A stretch of 29,241 nucleotides of DNA. Source: Nymphaea colorata. Its lineage: Eukaryota > Streptophyta > Magnoliopsida > Nymphaeales > Nymphaeaceae. Positions within the stretch are counted from its first letter, which is position 1, and each line of letters starts with the position of its first letter. A program made the translations under genes and the position numbers. The notes beneath the pieces are model-generated. The model was not told where the DNA came from. It ran no database searches and saw only the letters and a program-made list of their open reading frames with translations. The DNA lies in the NCBI RefSeq assembly GCF_008831285.2, contig NW_022204919.1, forward strand, positions 1 through 29,241, written 5' to 3'. Shown here in pieces: positions 1 to 9,942 of the stretch.

Positions 1-51
1 ACCCAACCCAACCCCAACCCCAACCCCAACCCCAACCCCAACCCCAACCCC
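1..51. repeat. Left telomere, C4A2 repeat
   Basis: The sequence opens with tandem CCCCAA units reading toward the chromosome interior, the orientation expected for the 5' C-strand of a telomere. The two outermost units are CCCAA rather than CCCCAA; the rest are regular. Together with the G4T2 tract at the other end this shows the window is a full macronuclear chromosome. G4T2 telomeres are known from oligohymenophorean ciliates. Confidence 0.97.
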
Positions 52-190
52 TTGTTTTTTTTTTAAAAGATGAAAACGAAGAATTATTAAATAAGTCCTG
101 AAGAATGCATGCCTTCAGTGAATAAAAAGTAGCAAATAAATAACTTAATCAATAATGTGGATTAGAATCTCTCGATTATATTTACATCTT
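52..190. other. Left subtelomeric spacer and 5' flank of the first gene
   Basis: A/T-rich sequence between telomere and the first gene, starting with a T-run. It contains no credible ORF apart from a possible 12-residue upstream extension of the B gene (ATG at 155). An AT-rich stretch resembling the one before the A genes lies just upstream of the start at 191, so the promoter of the B gene must fit within about 140 bp. Confidence 0.6.
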
Positions 191-892
191 ATGAAACTTA
201 ATCTTCTGAGGATAGCACTGGTTTGCTTCCTCATCACGATGATTTCCTCATTCATTCTTCAAAAAAAAGAAGTCGGCACAATACAGTCACCAAACCTCGG
301 CTTTTACAATTACTCATGCGCATATGCAAACGCTTCTCAAATATCCTCATTCATCAACTACATAAACTCAGGCAGTATATACTACAGGGACAATACTAAA
401 CTCAGGCTTGAATATATCGGCAAACAGATGAACGTTACTTATGGAGTCAAAACCTATGATTTTGCCGTTCTGGAAGGAGACGACTAAAATGACTACGAGT
501 GGAGTATTTACTCATCTAATTTTGTTTGCGCGAGTCTTGCAGCTGGGGTCGACCGCATATTCCCTTCTAAGAGCTACATGTATCTAAGAGAGTATCTCGG
601 GAACGACGGAAGGATATATTTCAACAAAGTTGGTGATAAAGGTTATGGAGTGAATATGGTCCTCGAGAGCGTGTTGAAGAGCATAGTCTTATCAGTCGAG
701 ACAACAGAGACTTGCATTTGCAGAGGTGTTGCTGAACAGATCCGCGATTTGATAAATAAATACGATGGAACCAGGTGGAATGTTTTTTGCTCAGCAGCGG
801 GTACTCTTTCGGTGTCTGTTTTTCCCAAATATGGAAGATACGCCTACATCAAGCCAAAGAACTGTTATTATGTCCTCTACATGGCCATGTGA
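191..892 (+). CDS. Secreted family protein B (intact founder copy)
   Basis: Encodes 233 residues when UAA is read as Glu; one TAA (485-487) lies in frame and the gene ends at TGA. The start at 191 is chosen because it aligns with the MKLSL starts of the A paralogues; an ATG at 155 would add 12 residues. A hydrophobic signal peptide (about residues 5-25) is followed by a mature part with no membrane segment, so export is likely. Two similar halves can be seen, each ending in a run of alternating hydrophobic and aromatic residues. Cysteines occur in the second half (TCIC, VFCS, PKNCYY). The second half resembles the dynein light chain LC8 fold in its pattern (amphipathic helix, Trp, beta strands), which is an inference. 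Copies of its 3' end recur as relics in every downstream repeat unit. Function unknown. Confidence 0.85.
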
Positions 893-965
893 GTGATCCA
901 TGAAGACGAATCAATATTAGGTTTAAATATTGAGAATACAGTTTTAAATAATTGAGGGCTTACGA

Positions 966-1538
966 TCAAAGCTTGACTCCATGCAGAGCCCTCTTTACAG
1001 CCTTGATGATGGTAGCTGCTTTTGGAACGACAGCTTCTTCCAAGTTTTTAGCGTAGGGCATTGGGATGTCAATGGCTGAGACTCTTTCGATAGGCGCATC
1101 CAAATAGTTAAAGGCTTCAGTTTCGTGAATGACAGCAGCGATTTAAGCTCCGATTCCGCTTTGGGGGAAACCGTCCTCAACAGTCACGAGCCTGCTGGTC
1201 TTGATGACGCTCTTGACGATGGTGTCGCGGTCCAAGGGCTTTATGGTCCTCAGGTTGATAACCTCACAAGAAATCCCTTCCTTTGCCAGTTCTTCCGCAG
1301 CTTAAAGGGAATACTTGACGTTTCGGGAATATCCCACGATGGTGACGTGCTTTCCCTCTCTCATGACCTTCGCCTTGCCGATGGGAACAACGAAATCTGG
1401 AGAGAGAACTTAATCACTGACCTCGAAAGACTCTCCATAAAGATTTTCACTCTCTAGGAAGACAACGACTTATCCAGATCTGATTGCAGCCTTCAGTAAG
1501 CCCTTATTATCCTCAGCATCATAAGGAGAAATTGTAAT
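966..1538 (-). pseudogene. PDHB 3' fragment, copy 1
   Basis: Nearly identical to the last 573 bp (about 190 codons, with stop) of the complete PDHB gene at 10508-11548 and in the same orientation. It lacks the 5' half and any start codon, so it cannot make E1-beta. At its 5' side it passes into a shortened junction leading directly to the A1 promoter; about 70 bp containing the C relic found in later units is missing here. Confidence 0.9.
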
Positions 1539-1580
1539 CTGAAAGACGGGAACAGTCCAATATGAGGACTAGATTACTGG

Positions 1581-1594
1581 ATTATATTTATATT
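1581..1594 (+). promoter_or_regulatory. Conserved AT-rich element before the A genes
   Basis: ATTATATTTATAT lies immediately upstream of the A1 start and recurs at the same place before all A copies (3311, 5275, 7250 and 9249 regions); a similar stretch precedes the B start. Its position 3-15 bp from the ATG fits a TATA-like or initiator element in a very short leader, but it could simply be part of the duplicated block. Confidence 0.3.
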
Positions 1595-1596
1595 GA

Positions 1597-2292
1597 ATGA
1601 AACTTAGCCTGATGAAGATAGCATTAATCTACTTGCTGGCTGTGCTTATTTCCTCCTTCATAATTGAAAATGGAGAAGCCCAGTCACTCCAGACAAACAA
1701 TTTGGGCTTCGGAAACCAAACTGGTTCCAATGTCACTCCAGCCCAAGTATCCTCATTCATCAACTTCATCAACTCTGCTAGCACTTACTTTAGGGACGAT
1801 ACCCCAAAGCGCCTTGCATACATTGCTGACAATATGAATGCCCTGTATGGAGTTAGCGGATAAGGATTCTCAATTATGTAAGGCTACAGTGAATCGAACT
1901 ATGGGTGGGCCATATACTCAAGCAACGGTGTTTATGCCAGTGTTGCACCAGGAGTGGACCGTGTCTTCACATCCAAAAGTTACATGTTCCTTAGAGAGCC
2001 GAATTATTAGGGAAGGTATTATTTTTACAATAGGGGCCAGAAAGGAAATGGGATCAACTCCACTCTTGAAGCCGTGATAACGAACACCGTTTTGGCAGTT
2101 GAGACAGGGACCACCTGCTTTTGCTCTTCGTTTTCTGTGAAAATCCGCGATTTGCTGAATCAATTCGATGGGCAACCATGGAATGTCTTTTGCTCATAAA
2201 TTAACTCCCTTTACGCCTCTGTTTACGCCTACAATGGGCAATGGATTTATCTCACTCCTAAAAACTGCTATTACGCCATCTACGTAAAATGA
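1597..2292 (+). CDS. Secreted family protein A1 (intact)
   Basis: 231 residues, continuous with UAR = Glu and ending at TGA. An in-frame TGA directly precedes the ATG, which fixes the start. Residues 1-30 form a signal peptide (hydrophobic core IALIYLLAVLISSFII). The mature protein of about 200 residues seems to be two divergent copies of one domain: residues about 60-130 (helix, then a Tyr/Gly/Ser-rich beta section) and about 145-231 (helix IRDLLNQFDG, then WNVFCS, WIYL and NCYYAIYVK). The helix-Trp-strand order recalls LC8 dynein light chains; this is inference from pattern, not a database match. Five Cys in the second half suit a secreted, disulphide-bonded protein. Function unknown; the subtelomeric multicopy arrangement would suit a diversifying surface or secreted protein. 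Confidence 0.85.
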
Positions 2293-2342
2293 ATGATCCA
2301 ACCCATCAATCATCATCAAGAATTATTATTCTCATTTTTATT

Positions 2343-2486
2343 AGGAGTAGACTAATTAAATATGGTTAGCTTGCGTATCAGATCTGCAAATAGACCGTAA
2401 TGTTAGAAAAAAGAAAACCCAGAGTAAGAGGAAATATTAAGGATCAGTAAAAGTTTAGTAAGGAATAAGTCTTTAGAGTATGGAAT
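2343..2486 (-). repeat. Inverted copy of the A-to-B spacer
   Basis: This 144-bp segment is the reverse complement of the spacer following the other A genes (forward copy at about 4074-4219), with scattered substitutions. Directly beyond it the sequence jumps into the 3' part of a B gene, skipping the 5' B relic found in later units. A local inversion with a deletion explains the arrangement. Confidence 0.85.
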
Positions 2487-2610
2487 AACCAGGTGGAACG
2501 TTTTTTGCTCAGCAGCGGGCACTCTTTCGGTGTCTGTTTTTCCCAAATATGGAAGATACGCCTACATCAAGCCAAAGAACTGTTATTATGTCCTCTACAT
2601 GACCATGTGA
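2487..2610 (+). pseudogene. B-family 3' relic, unit 2
   Basis: Matches the last about 40 codons of the intact B gene (771-892), including WNVFCS and PKNCYY and the terminal TGA, with few substitutions. There is no start or 5' part; it joins the inverted spacer. It is the only relic that keeps this much of the B C-terminus; later units keep about 28 codons. Confidence 0.85.
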
Positions 2611-2683
2611 GTGATCCATGAAGACGAATCAATATTAGGTTTAAATATTGAGAATACGGTTTTAAATAATTGAGGGCTTGCGA

Positions 2684-3181
2684 TCAAAGCTTGACTCCGT
2701 GCAGAGCCTTCCTTACAGCCTTGATGATGGTAACTGCTTTTGGAACGACAGCTTCTTCCAAGTTTTTAGCGTAGGGCATTGGGATGTCAATGGCTGAGAC
2801 TCTTTCGATAGGCGCATCCAAATAGTTAAAGGCTTCAGTTTCGTGAATGACAGCAGCGATTTAAGCTCCGATTCCGCTTTGGGGGAAACCGTCCTCAACA
2901 GTCACGAGCCTGCTGGTCTTGATGACGCTCTTGACGATGGTGTCGCGGTCCAAGGGCTTTATGGTCCTCAGGTTGATAACCTCACAAGAAATCCCTTCCT
3001 TTGCCAGTTCTTCCGCAGCTTAAAGGGAATACTTGACGTTTCGGGAATATCCCACGATGGTGACGTGCTTTCCCTCTCCATAAAGATTTTCACTCTATAG
3101 GAAGACAACGACTTATCCAGATCTAATTGCAGCCTTCAGTAAGCCCTTATTATCCTCAGCATCATAAGGAGAAATTGTAAT
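2684..3181 (-). pseudogene. PDHB 3' fragment, copy 2, with internal 75-bp deletion
   Basis: Same 3' fragment as copy 1 but lacking 75 bp (25 codons) around 3077, where CTCTC at both edges of the lost segment in the other copies has collapsed to one. This suggests microhomology-mediated deletion. No start codon or 5' half. Confidence 0.88.
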
Positions 3182-3247
3182 CCGAAAGACGGGAAACACA
3201 TCTACATGAAGCCGAAGCTGTGCTATCTTCTCGTCTGCGAGAAATGA
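3182..3247 (+). pseudogene. C relic: 3' end of a third family member, unit 2
   Basis: Joined directly to the PDHB breakpoint. It reads DGKHIYMKPKLCYLLVCEK then TGA, corresponding to the C-terminal ending GQWIYIHPKNCYYAIYVK of A proteins but clearly distinct from A and B. It marks the point where PDHB and a family gene were fused. Confidence 0.7.
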
Positions 3248-3326
3248 ATGATCATCTCCAAAAACCAATCTAATAAATACATCAGTCCAATATGAGGACT
3301 AGACTGATGGATTATATTTATATCGA

Positions 3327-4022
3327 ATGAAACTTAGCCTGATGAAGATAGCATTAATCTACTTGCTGGCTGTGCTTATCTCCTCCTTCATAATTGAAAA
3401 TGGAGAAGTCCAGTCACTCCAGACAAACAATTTGGGCTTCGGAAATCAAACTGGCTCCGGTGTCACTTCAGCCCAAGTTTCCTCATTCATCAACTTCATC
3501 AACTCCGCCAGCACTTACTTTAGGGACGATACCCCAAAGCGCCTTGCATACATTGCTGACAATATGAATGCCCTGTATGGAGTTAGTGGATAAGGATTCA
3601 CGATTATCCAAGGTTCCAGTGAGTCTTATGGGTGGGCCATATACTCAAGCAACGGTGTTTATGCCAGTGTTGCACCAGGAGTGGACCGTGTCTTCACATA
3701 CAAAAGTTACATGTTCCTTAGAGAGCCGAACTATTAGGGAAGGTATTATTTCGACAATAACGGCCAGAAAGGAAATGGGATTAGCTCCACTCTTGAAACC
3801 GTGATAAAGAACACGATTTTGGCAGCTGAGACAGCGACCACCTGCAACAGTTGTTCTTCGTTTTCTGTGCAAATCCGCGATAATCTGAATAAATTTGATG
3901 GGCAACCATGGAATGTCTTTTGCTAATCATTTAACTTCCTCTACGCCTCTGCTTACGCCTATAATGGACAATGGATTTATATCCATCCTAAAAACTGCTA
4001 TTACGCCATCTACGTAAAATGA
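3327..4022 (+). CDS. Secreted family protein A2 (intact)
   Basis: 231 residues, open throughout with UAR = Glu, ending at TGA. It differs from A1 by scattered substitutions (for example NSCSS in place of FCSS near residue 175, and YIHPKN in place of YLTPKN near the C-terminus) while length, signal peptide and the two-domain pattern are kept. Keeping the frame despite substitutions suggests it is or recently was functional. UAA at the FC-E-S position and UAG in NYEGRYYF are in frame. Confidence 0.85.
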
Positions 4023-4234
4023 ATGATCAAACCCATCAATCATCATCAAGAATTATTATTCTCATTTTTATTAATTCCATACTCTAAAGACTTATACATA
4101 ACCAAACTATTACTGATCCTGAATCTTTCCTCTTACTCTGGGTTTTCTTTTTTCCAACTAACTCTATGGTCTATTTGCTATCTGACAGCAAACAACCCCT
4201 ATTTAATTAGTCTACTCCTTTATATTTATAACTT

Positions 4235-4511
4235 ATGAAACCCATCCGCCCTTCGTTACTTTCTAGTTGCGCTGGTTCCGCCTTTGTCCTTTAGGAAACA
4301 GTGTCCTGAGATTCCAACTTAGGCTTTACGAATAAAACAGGTGCGAGCACCGCTACTGCTCAAGCTGATCATGAAAGCTTCATCAACTCAGCGAGCTCTT
4401 TCTGAACTTCGGCCAGCACATACATACTCTTTCTGTCTGTTTTTCCCAAAATGGAAGATACGCCTACATCAAGCCAAAGAACTGTTATTATGTCTCTACA
4501 TGACCATGTGA
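4235..4511 (+). pseudogene. B-like internally deleted relic, unit 3
   Basis: Begins with ATG and a reading (MKPIR..., then LGFTNKTGAS and AQ) that aligns with the LGFGNQTGS...AQVSSFIN region of A proteins. It then jumps to the last about 28 codons of a B gene (FPKYGRYAYIKPKNCYY, TGA). The middle two-thirds is missing and the frame is broken, so no functional product is expected. The same fusion is present in units 3-6, so it predates amplification. Confidence 0.75.
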
Positions 4512-4582
4512 TGATCCATGAAGACGATCAATATTAGGTTTAAATATTGAGAATACGGTTTTAAATAATTGAGGGCTTACGA

Positions 4583-5152
4583 TCAAAGTTGACTCCATGC
4601 AGAGCCTTCCTTACAGCCTTGATGATGGTAGCTGCTTTTGGAACGACAGCTTCTTCCAAGTTTTTAGCGTAGGGCATTGGGATGTCAATGGCTGAGACTC
4701 TTTCGATAGGCGCATCCAAATAGTTAAAGGCTTCAGTTTCGTGAATGACAGCAGCGATTTAAGCTCCGATTCCGCTTTGGGGGAAACCGTCCTCAACAGT
4801 CACGAGCCTGCTGGTCTTGATGACGCTCTTGACGATGGTGTCGCGGTCCAAGGGCTTTATGGTCCTCAGGTTGATAACCTCACAAGAAATCCCTTCCTTT
4901 GCCAGTTCTTCCGCAGCTAAAGGGAATACTTGACGTTTCGGGAATATCCCACAATGGTGACGTGCTTTCCCTCTCTCATGACCTTCGCCTTGCCGATGGG
5001 AACAACGAAATCTGGAGAGAGAACTTAATCACTGACCTCGAAGACTCTCCATAAAGATTTTCATTCTCTAGGAAGACAACGACTTATCCAGATCTGATTG
5101 CAGCCTTCAGTAAGCCCTTATTATCCTCAGCATCATAAGGAGAAATTGTAAT
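4583..5152 (-). pseudogene. PDHB 3' fragment, copy 3
   Basis: Nearly identical to the 3' fragment of PDHB, with a few single-base losses (for example at AAAGTTGAC near 4587 and GCAGCTAAAGGG near 4916) that would break the frame. No 5' half. Confidence 0.88.
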
Positions 5153-5217
5153 CCGAAAGACGGGAAACACATCTACATGAAGCCGAAACTGTGTTATTTC
5201 TCGTCTGCGAGAAATGA
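5153..5217 (+). pseudogene. C relic, unit 3
   Basis: Same PDHB-to-family junction as in unit 2, with the IYMKPK sequence and closing TGA kept; one base is lost relative to unit 2. Confidence 0.65.
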
Positions 5218-5290
5218 ATGATCATCTCCAAAAACCAATCCAAGACATCAGTCCAATATGAGGATTGATTACTGGATTATATTTATATCA

Positions 5291-5983
5291 ATGAAACTTA
5301 GCCTGTTGAAGATAGCATTAATCTACTTGCTGGCTGTGCTTATCTCCTCCTTCATAATTGAAAATGGAGAAGCCCAGTCACTCCAGACAAACAATTTGGG
5401 CTTCGGAAATCAAACTGGCTCCGGTGTCACTTCAGCCCAAGTATCCTCATTCATCAACTTCATCAACTCTGCAGCACTTACTTTAGGGACGATACCCCAA
5501 GTGCCTTTCATACATTTCTGACAATATGAATGCCCTGTATGGAGTTAGCGGATAAGGATTCTCAATTATCCAAGGTTCAGTGAGTCGAACTATGGGTGGG
5601 CCATATACTCAAGCAACGGTGTTTATGCCAGTGTTGCAGCAGGAGTGGACCGTGTCTTCACATACAAAAGTTACATGTTCCTTAGAGAGCCGAACTATGG
5701 TGGAAGGTATTATTTCGACAATATCGGCCAGAAAGGAAATTGATAACCCCACTCTTGAAGCCGTGATAAGGAACACCATTTTGGCAGCTGAGACAGCGAC
5801 CACCTGCAACAGTTGTTCTTCGTTTTCTGTGAAAATCCGCGATAATCTGAATAAATTTGATGGGCAACCATGGAACGTCTTTTGCTCATAATTTAACACC
5901 TTCTACGCCGCTTTTACGCCTACAATGGACAATGGATTTATATCCATCCTAAAAACTGCTATTACGCCATCTACGTAAAATGA
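5291..5983 (+). pseudogene. Family A copy A3, frame-broken
   Basis: Starts like A1 and A2 with an intact signal peptide, then loses frame near 5471 (GCTAGC has become GCAGC) and carries further single-base differences near 5505, 5578 and 5740. The downstream sequence still matches A2 closely to the final TGA. Since every lesion is a lost base, and similar losses occur in conserved single-copy genes here, consensus error is a real alternative to pseudogene decay. Confidence 0.7.
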
Positions 5984-6195
5984 ATGATCCAACCCATCAA
6001 TCATCATCAAGAATTATTATTCTCATTTTTATTAATTCCATACTCTAAAGACTTATCCATAACCGAACTTTTACTGATCCTGAATCTTTCCTCTTACTCT
6101 GGGTTTTCTTTTTTCCAACTAACTCTATGGTCTATTTGCTCATCTGACACGCAAACAACCCTATTTAATTAGTCTACTCCTTTATATTATAACTT

Positions 6196-6479
6196 ATGAA
6201 ACCCATCCGCCCTTCGTTACTTTCTAGTTGCGCTGGTTCCGCCTTTGTCCTTTAGGAAACAGTGTCCTGAGATTCCAACTTAGGCTTTACGAATAAAACA
6301 GGTGCGAGCACCGCTACTGCTCAAGCTGAATCATCGAAAGCTTCATCAACTCAGCGAGCTCTTTCTGAACTTCGGCCAGCATACATACATACTCTTTCTT
6401 GTCTGTTTTTCCCAAATATGGAAGATACGCCTACATCAAGCCAAAGAACTGTTATTATGTCCTCTACATGACCATGTGA
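6196..6479 (+). pseudogene. B-like internally deleted relic, unit 4
   Basis: Same N-terminal/C-terminal fusion as the unit 3 relic: an ATG, the LGFTNKTGAS stretch, then the B C-terminus ending in TGA. Frame is not continuous. Confidence 0.75.
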
Positions 6480-6551
6480 CTGATCCATGAAGACGATCAA
6501 TATTAGGTTTAAATATTGAGAATACGGTTTTAAATAATCGAGGGCTTACGA

Positions 6552-7124
6552 TCAAAGTTTGACTCCGTGCAGAGCCTTCCTTACAGCCTTGATGATGGTA
6601 GCTGCTTTTGGAACGACAGCTTCTTCCAAGTTTTTAGCGTAGGGCATTGGGATGTCAATGGCTGAGACTCTTTCGATAGGCGCATCCAAATAGTTAAAGG
6701 CTTCAGTTTCGTGAATGACAGCAGCGATTTAAGCTCCGATTCCGCTTTGGGGGAAACCGTCCTCAACAGTCACGAGCCTGCTGGTCTTGATGACGCTCTT
6801 GACGATGGTGTCGCGGTCCAAGGGCTTTATGGTCCTCAGGTTGATAACCTCACAAGAAATCCCTTCCTTTGCCAGTTCTTCAGCAGCTTAAAGGGAATAC
6901 TTGACGTTTCGAGAATATCCCACAATGGTGACGTGCTTTCCCTCTCTCATGACCTTCGCCTTGCCGATGGGAACAACGAAATCTGGAGAGAGAACTTAAT
7001 CACTGACCTCGAAAGACTCTCCATAAAGATTTTCATTCTCTAGGAAGACAAAGACTTATCCAGATCTGATTGCAGCCTTCAGTAAGCCCTTATTATCCTC
7101 AGCATCATAAGGAGAAACTGTAAT
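6552..7124 (-). pseudogene. PDHB 3' fragment, copy 4
   Basis: 573 bp nearly identical to the 3' part of the PDHB gene, including all in-frame TAA Glu codons; no 5' half. Confidence 0.88.
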
Positions 7125-7190
7125 CCGAAAGACGGGAAATACATCTACATGAAGCCGAAACTGTGTTATTTTCTCGTCTACGAGAAATGA
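7125..7190 (+). pseudogene. C relic, unit 4
   Basis: Same junction and C-terminal remnant as unit 2, with a few substitutions. Confidence 0.65.
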
Positions 7191-7265
7191 ATGATGATCT
7201 CCAAAAACCAATCTAAGATATCAGTCCAATATGAGGACTATATTACTGGATTATATTTATATCGA

Positions 7266-7950
7266 ATGAAACTTAGCCTGTGAAGATAGCATTAATCTAC
7301 TTGCTGGCTGTGCTTATCTCCTCCTTCATAATTGAAAATGGAGAAGCCCAGTCACTCCAGACAAACAATTTGGGCTTCGGAAATCAAACTGGCTCCGTGT
7401 CACTTCAGCCCAAGTATCCTCATTCATCAACTTCATCAACTCCGCCAGCACTTACTATAGGGACGATACCCAAGTGCCTTGCATACATTGCTGACAGATG
7501 AATGCCTTTATGGAGTTAGCGGATAAGGATTCACCATTATTCAAGGCTACAGTGAGTCGATCTATGGGTGGCCATATACTCAAGCAACGGTGTTTATGCC
7601 AGTGTTGCACCAGGAGCGGACCGTGTCTTCCCAACAACAGTTACATGTTCCTTAGAGAGCCGGACTATGGTGGAAGGTATTATTTTTACATAGGGCCAAA
7701 AAGGAAATGGGATCAACTCCACTCTTGAAACCGTGATAACGAACACCGTTTGGCAGCTGAGACAGCGACCACCTGCAACAGTTGTTCTTCGTTTTCTGTG
7801 AAAATCCGCGATAATCTGAATCAATTTGATGGGCAACCATGGAATGTCTTTTGTTCACATTTAACTCCCTCTACGCCTCTGCTTACGCCAAAATGGACAA
7901 TGGATTTATCTCATCCTAAAAACTGCTATTACGCCATCTACGTAAAATGA
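7266..7950 (+). pseudogene. Family A copy A4, frame-broken
   Basis: The frame breaks at codon 5-6 (CTGTTGAAG has become CTGTGAAG, giving an in-frame TGA) and again at several sites (near 7398, 7470, 7497, 7570, 7690). Residual similarity runs to the closing TGA. Probably a pseudogene, with the same sequencing caveat as A3. Confidence 0.72.
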
Positions 7951-8162
7951 ATGATCCAACCCATCAATCATCATCAAGAATTATTATTCTCATTTTTATT
8001 AATTCCATACTCTAAAGACTTATCCATAACCGAACTTTTACTGATCCTGAATCTTTCCTCTTACGCTGGGTTTTCTTTTTTCCAACTAACTCTATGGTCT
8101 ATTTGCTTATCTGAAGCGCAAACAACCCTATTTAATTAGCCTACTCCTTTATATTATAACTT

Positions 8163-8475
8163 ATGAAACCCATCCGCCCTCGGATAGTATTCGTTACTTT
8201 CTAGTTGCGCTGGTTCCGCCTTTGTCCTTTAGGAAACAGTGTCCTGAGATTCCAACTTAGGCTTTACGAATAAAACAGGTGCGAGCACCGCTACTGCTCA
8301 AGCTGAGTCATTCGAAAGCTTCATCAACTCAGCGAGCTCTTTCGATAGGATAACATAAGGATACACTAACTTCGGCCAGCACACATACTCTTTCTTGTCT
8401 GTTTTTCCCAAATATGGAAGATACGCCTTCATCAAGCCAAAGAACTGTTATTATGTCCTCTACATGGCCATGTGA
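8163..8475 (+). pseudogene. B-like relic with insertions, unit 5
   Basis: Same fusion as in units 3-4 but with an extra about 9-bp block near 8180 and an about 25-bp insertion near 8345, both containing GATA-rich sequence absent from the other relics. The B C-terminus and TGA follow. Confidence 0.72.
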
Positions 8476-8548
8476 CTGATCCATGAAGACGAATCAATAT
8501 TCAGTTTAAATATTGAGAATACGGTTTTAAATAATTGAGGGCTTACGA

Positions 8549-9119
8549 TCAAAGCTTGACTCCATGCAGAGCCCTCTTACAGCCTTGATGATGGTAGCTG
8601 CTTTTGGAACGACAGCTTCTTCCAAGTTTTTAGCGTAGGGCATTGGGATGTCAATGGCTGAGACTCTTTCGATAGGCGCATCCAAATAGTTAAAGGCTTC
8701 AGTTTCGTGAATGACAGCAGCGATTTAAGCTCCGATTCCGCTTTGGGGGAAACCGTCCTCAACAGTCACGAGCCTGCTGGTCTTGATGACGCTCTTGACG
8801 ATGGTGTCGCGGTCCAAGGGCTTTATGGTCCTCAGGTTGATAACCTCACAAGAAATCCCTTCCTTTGCCAGTTCTTCAGCAGCTTAAAGGGAATACTTGA
8901 CGTTTCGAGAATATCCACAATGGTGATGCGCTTTCCCTCTCTCATGACCTTCGCCTTGCCGATGGGAACAACGAAATCTGGAGAGAGAACTTAATCACTG
9001 ACCTCGAAAGACTCTCCATAAAGATTTTCATTCTCTAGGAAGACAAAGACTTATCCAGATCTGATTGCAGCCTTCAGTAAGCCCTTATTATCCTCAGCAT
9101 CATAAGGAGAAATTGCAAT
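8549..9119 (-). pseudogene. PDHB 3' fragment, copy 5
   Basis: Near-identical 3' fragment of PDHB, with a few single-base differences around 8577 and 8913-8930. No 5' half. Confidence 0.88.
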
Positions 9120-9185
9120 CCGAAAGACGGGAAACGCATCTACATGAAGCCGAAACTGTGTTATCTTCTCGTCTGCGAGAAATGA
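9120..9185 (+). pseudogene. C relic, unit 5
   Basis: Same PDHB breakpoint followed by the C-terminal remnant (IYMKPK, then TGA) as in units 2-4. Confidence 0.65.
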
Positions 9186-9264
9186 ATGATCATCTCCAAA
9201 AACCAATCCAATAAATACATCAGTCCAATATGAGGACTAGACTGATGGATTATATTTATATCGA

Positions 9265-9942
9265 ATGAAACTTAGCCTGTTGAAGATAGCATTAATCTAC
9301 TTGCTGGCTGTGCTTATCTCCTCCTTCATAATTGAAAATGGAGAAGTCCAGTCACTCCAGACAAACAATTGGGCTTCGGAAATCAAACTGGTTCCAATGT
9401 CACTCCAGCCCAAGTATCCTCATTCATCAACTTCATCAACTCTGCCAGCACTTACTATAGAGACGATGCGAAAAGTGCCTTGCATACATTTCTGACCAAA
9501 TGAATGCCTGTATGGAGTTAGCGGATAAGGATTCTCATTATTTAAGCTTCAGTGATTCGAACTATGGTGGCCATATACTCAAGCAACGGTGTTTATGCCA
9601 GTGTTGCAGCAGGAGCGGACCGTGTCTTCACATACAAAAGTTACATGTTCCTTAGAGAGACGAACTATTAGGGAAGGTATTTTATTTACAAAGGGACAAA
9701 AAGGAAATGGGATCAACTCAATCTTGAAGCCGTGATAAAGAACACGATTTGGCAGTTGAGACAGGGACCACCTGCAAGTTGTTCTTCGTTTCTGTGCAAA
9801 TCCGCGATAATCTGAATAAATTTGATGGGCAACCATGGAATGTCTTTTGCTCATATACATTCTACGCCTCTGCTTACGCCTATAATGGACAATGGACTTA
9901 TATCCATCCTAAAAACTGCTATTACGTCATCTACGTAAATGA
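9265..9942 (+). pseudogene. Family A copy A5, frame-broken
   Basis: Signal peptide intact, then frame lost at 9369 (CAATTTGGG has become CAATTGGG) with many further single-base losses. It is mosaic: parts resemble A1 (GSNVTPAQ, ETGTTC) and parts A2 (IHPKNCYY). That suggests recombination or gene conversion between copies, if not an assembly effect. Confidence 0.72.
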
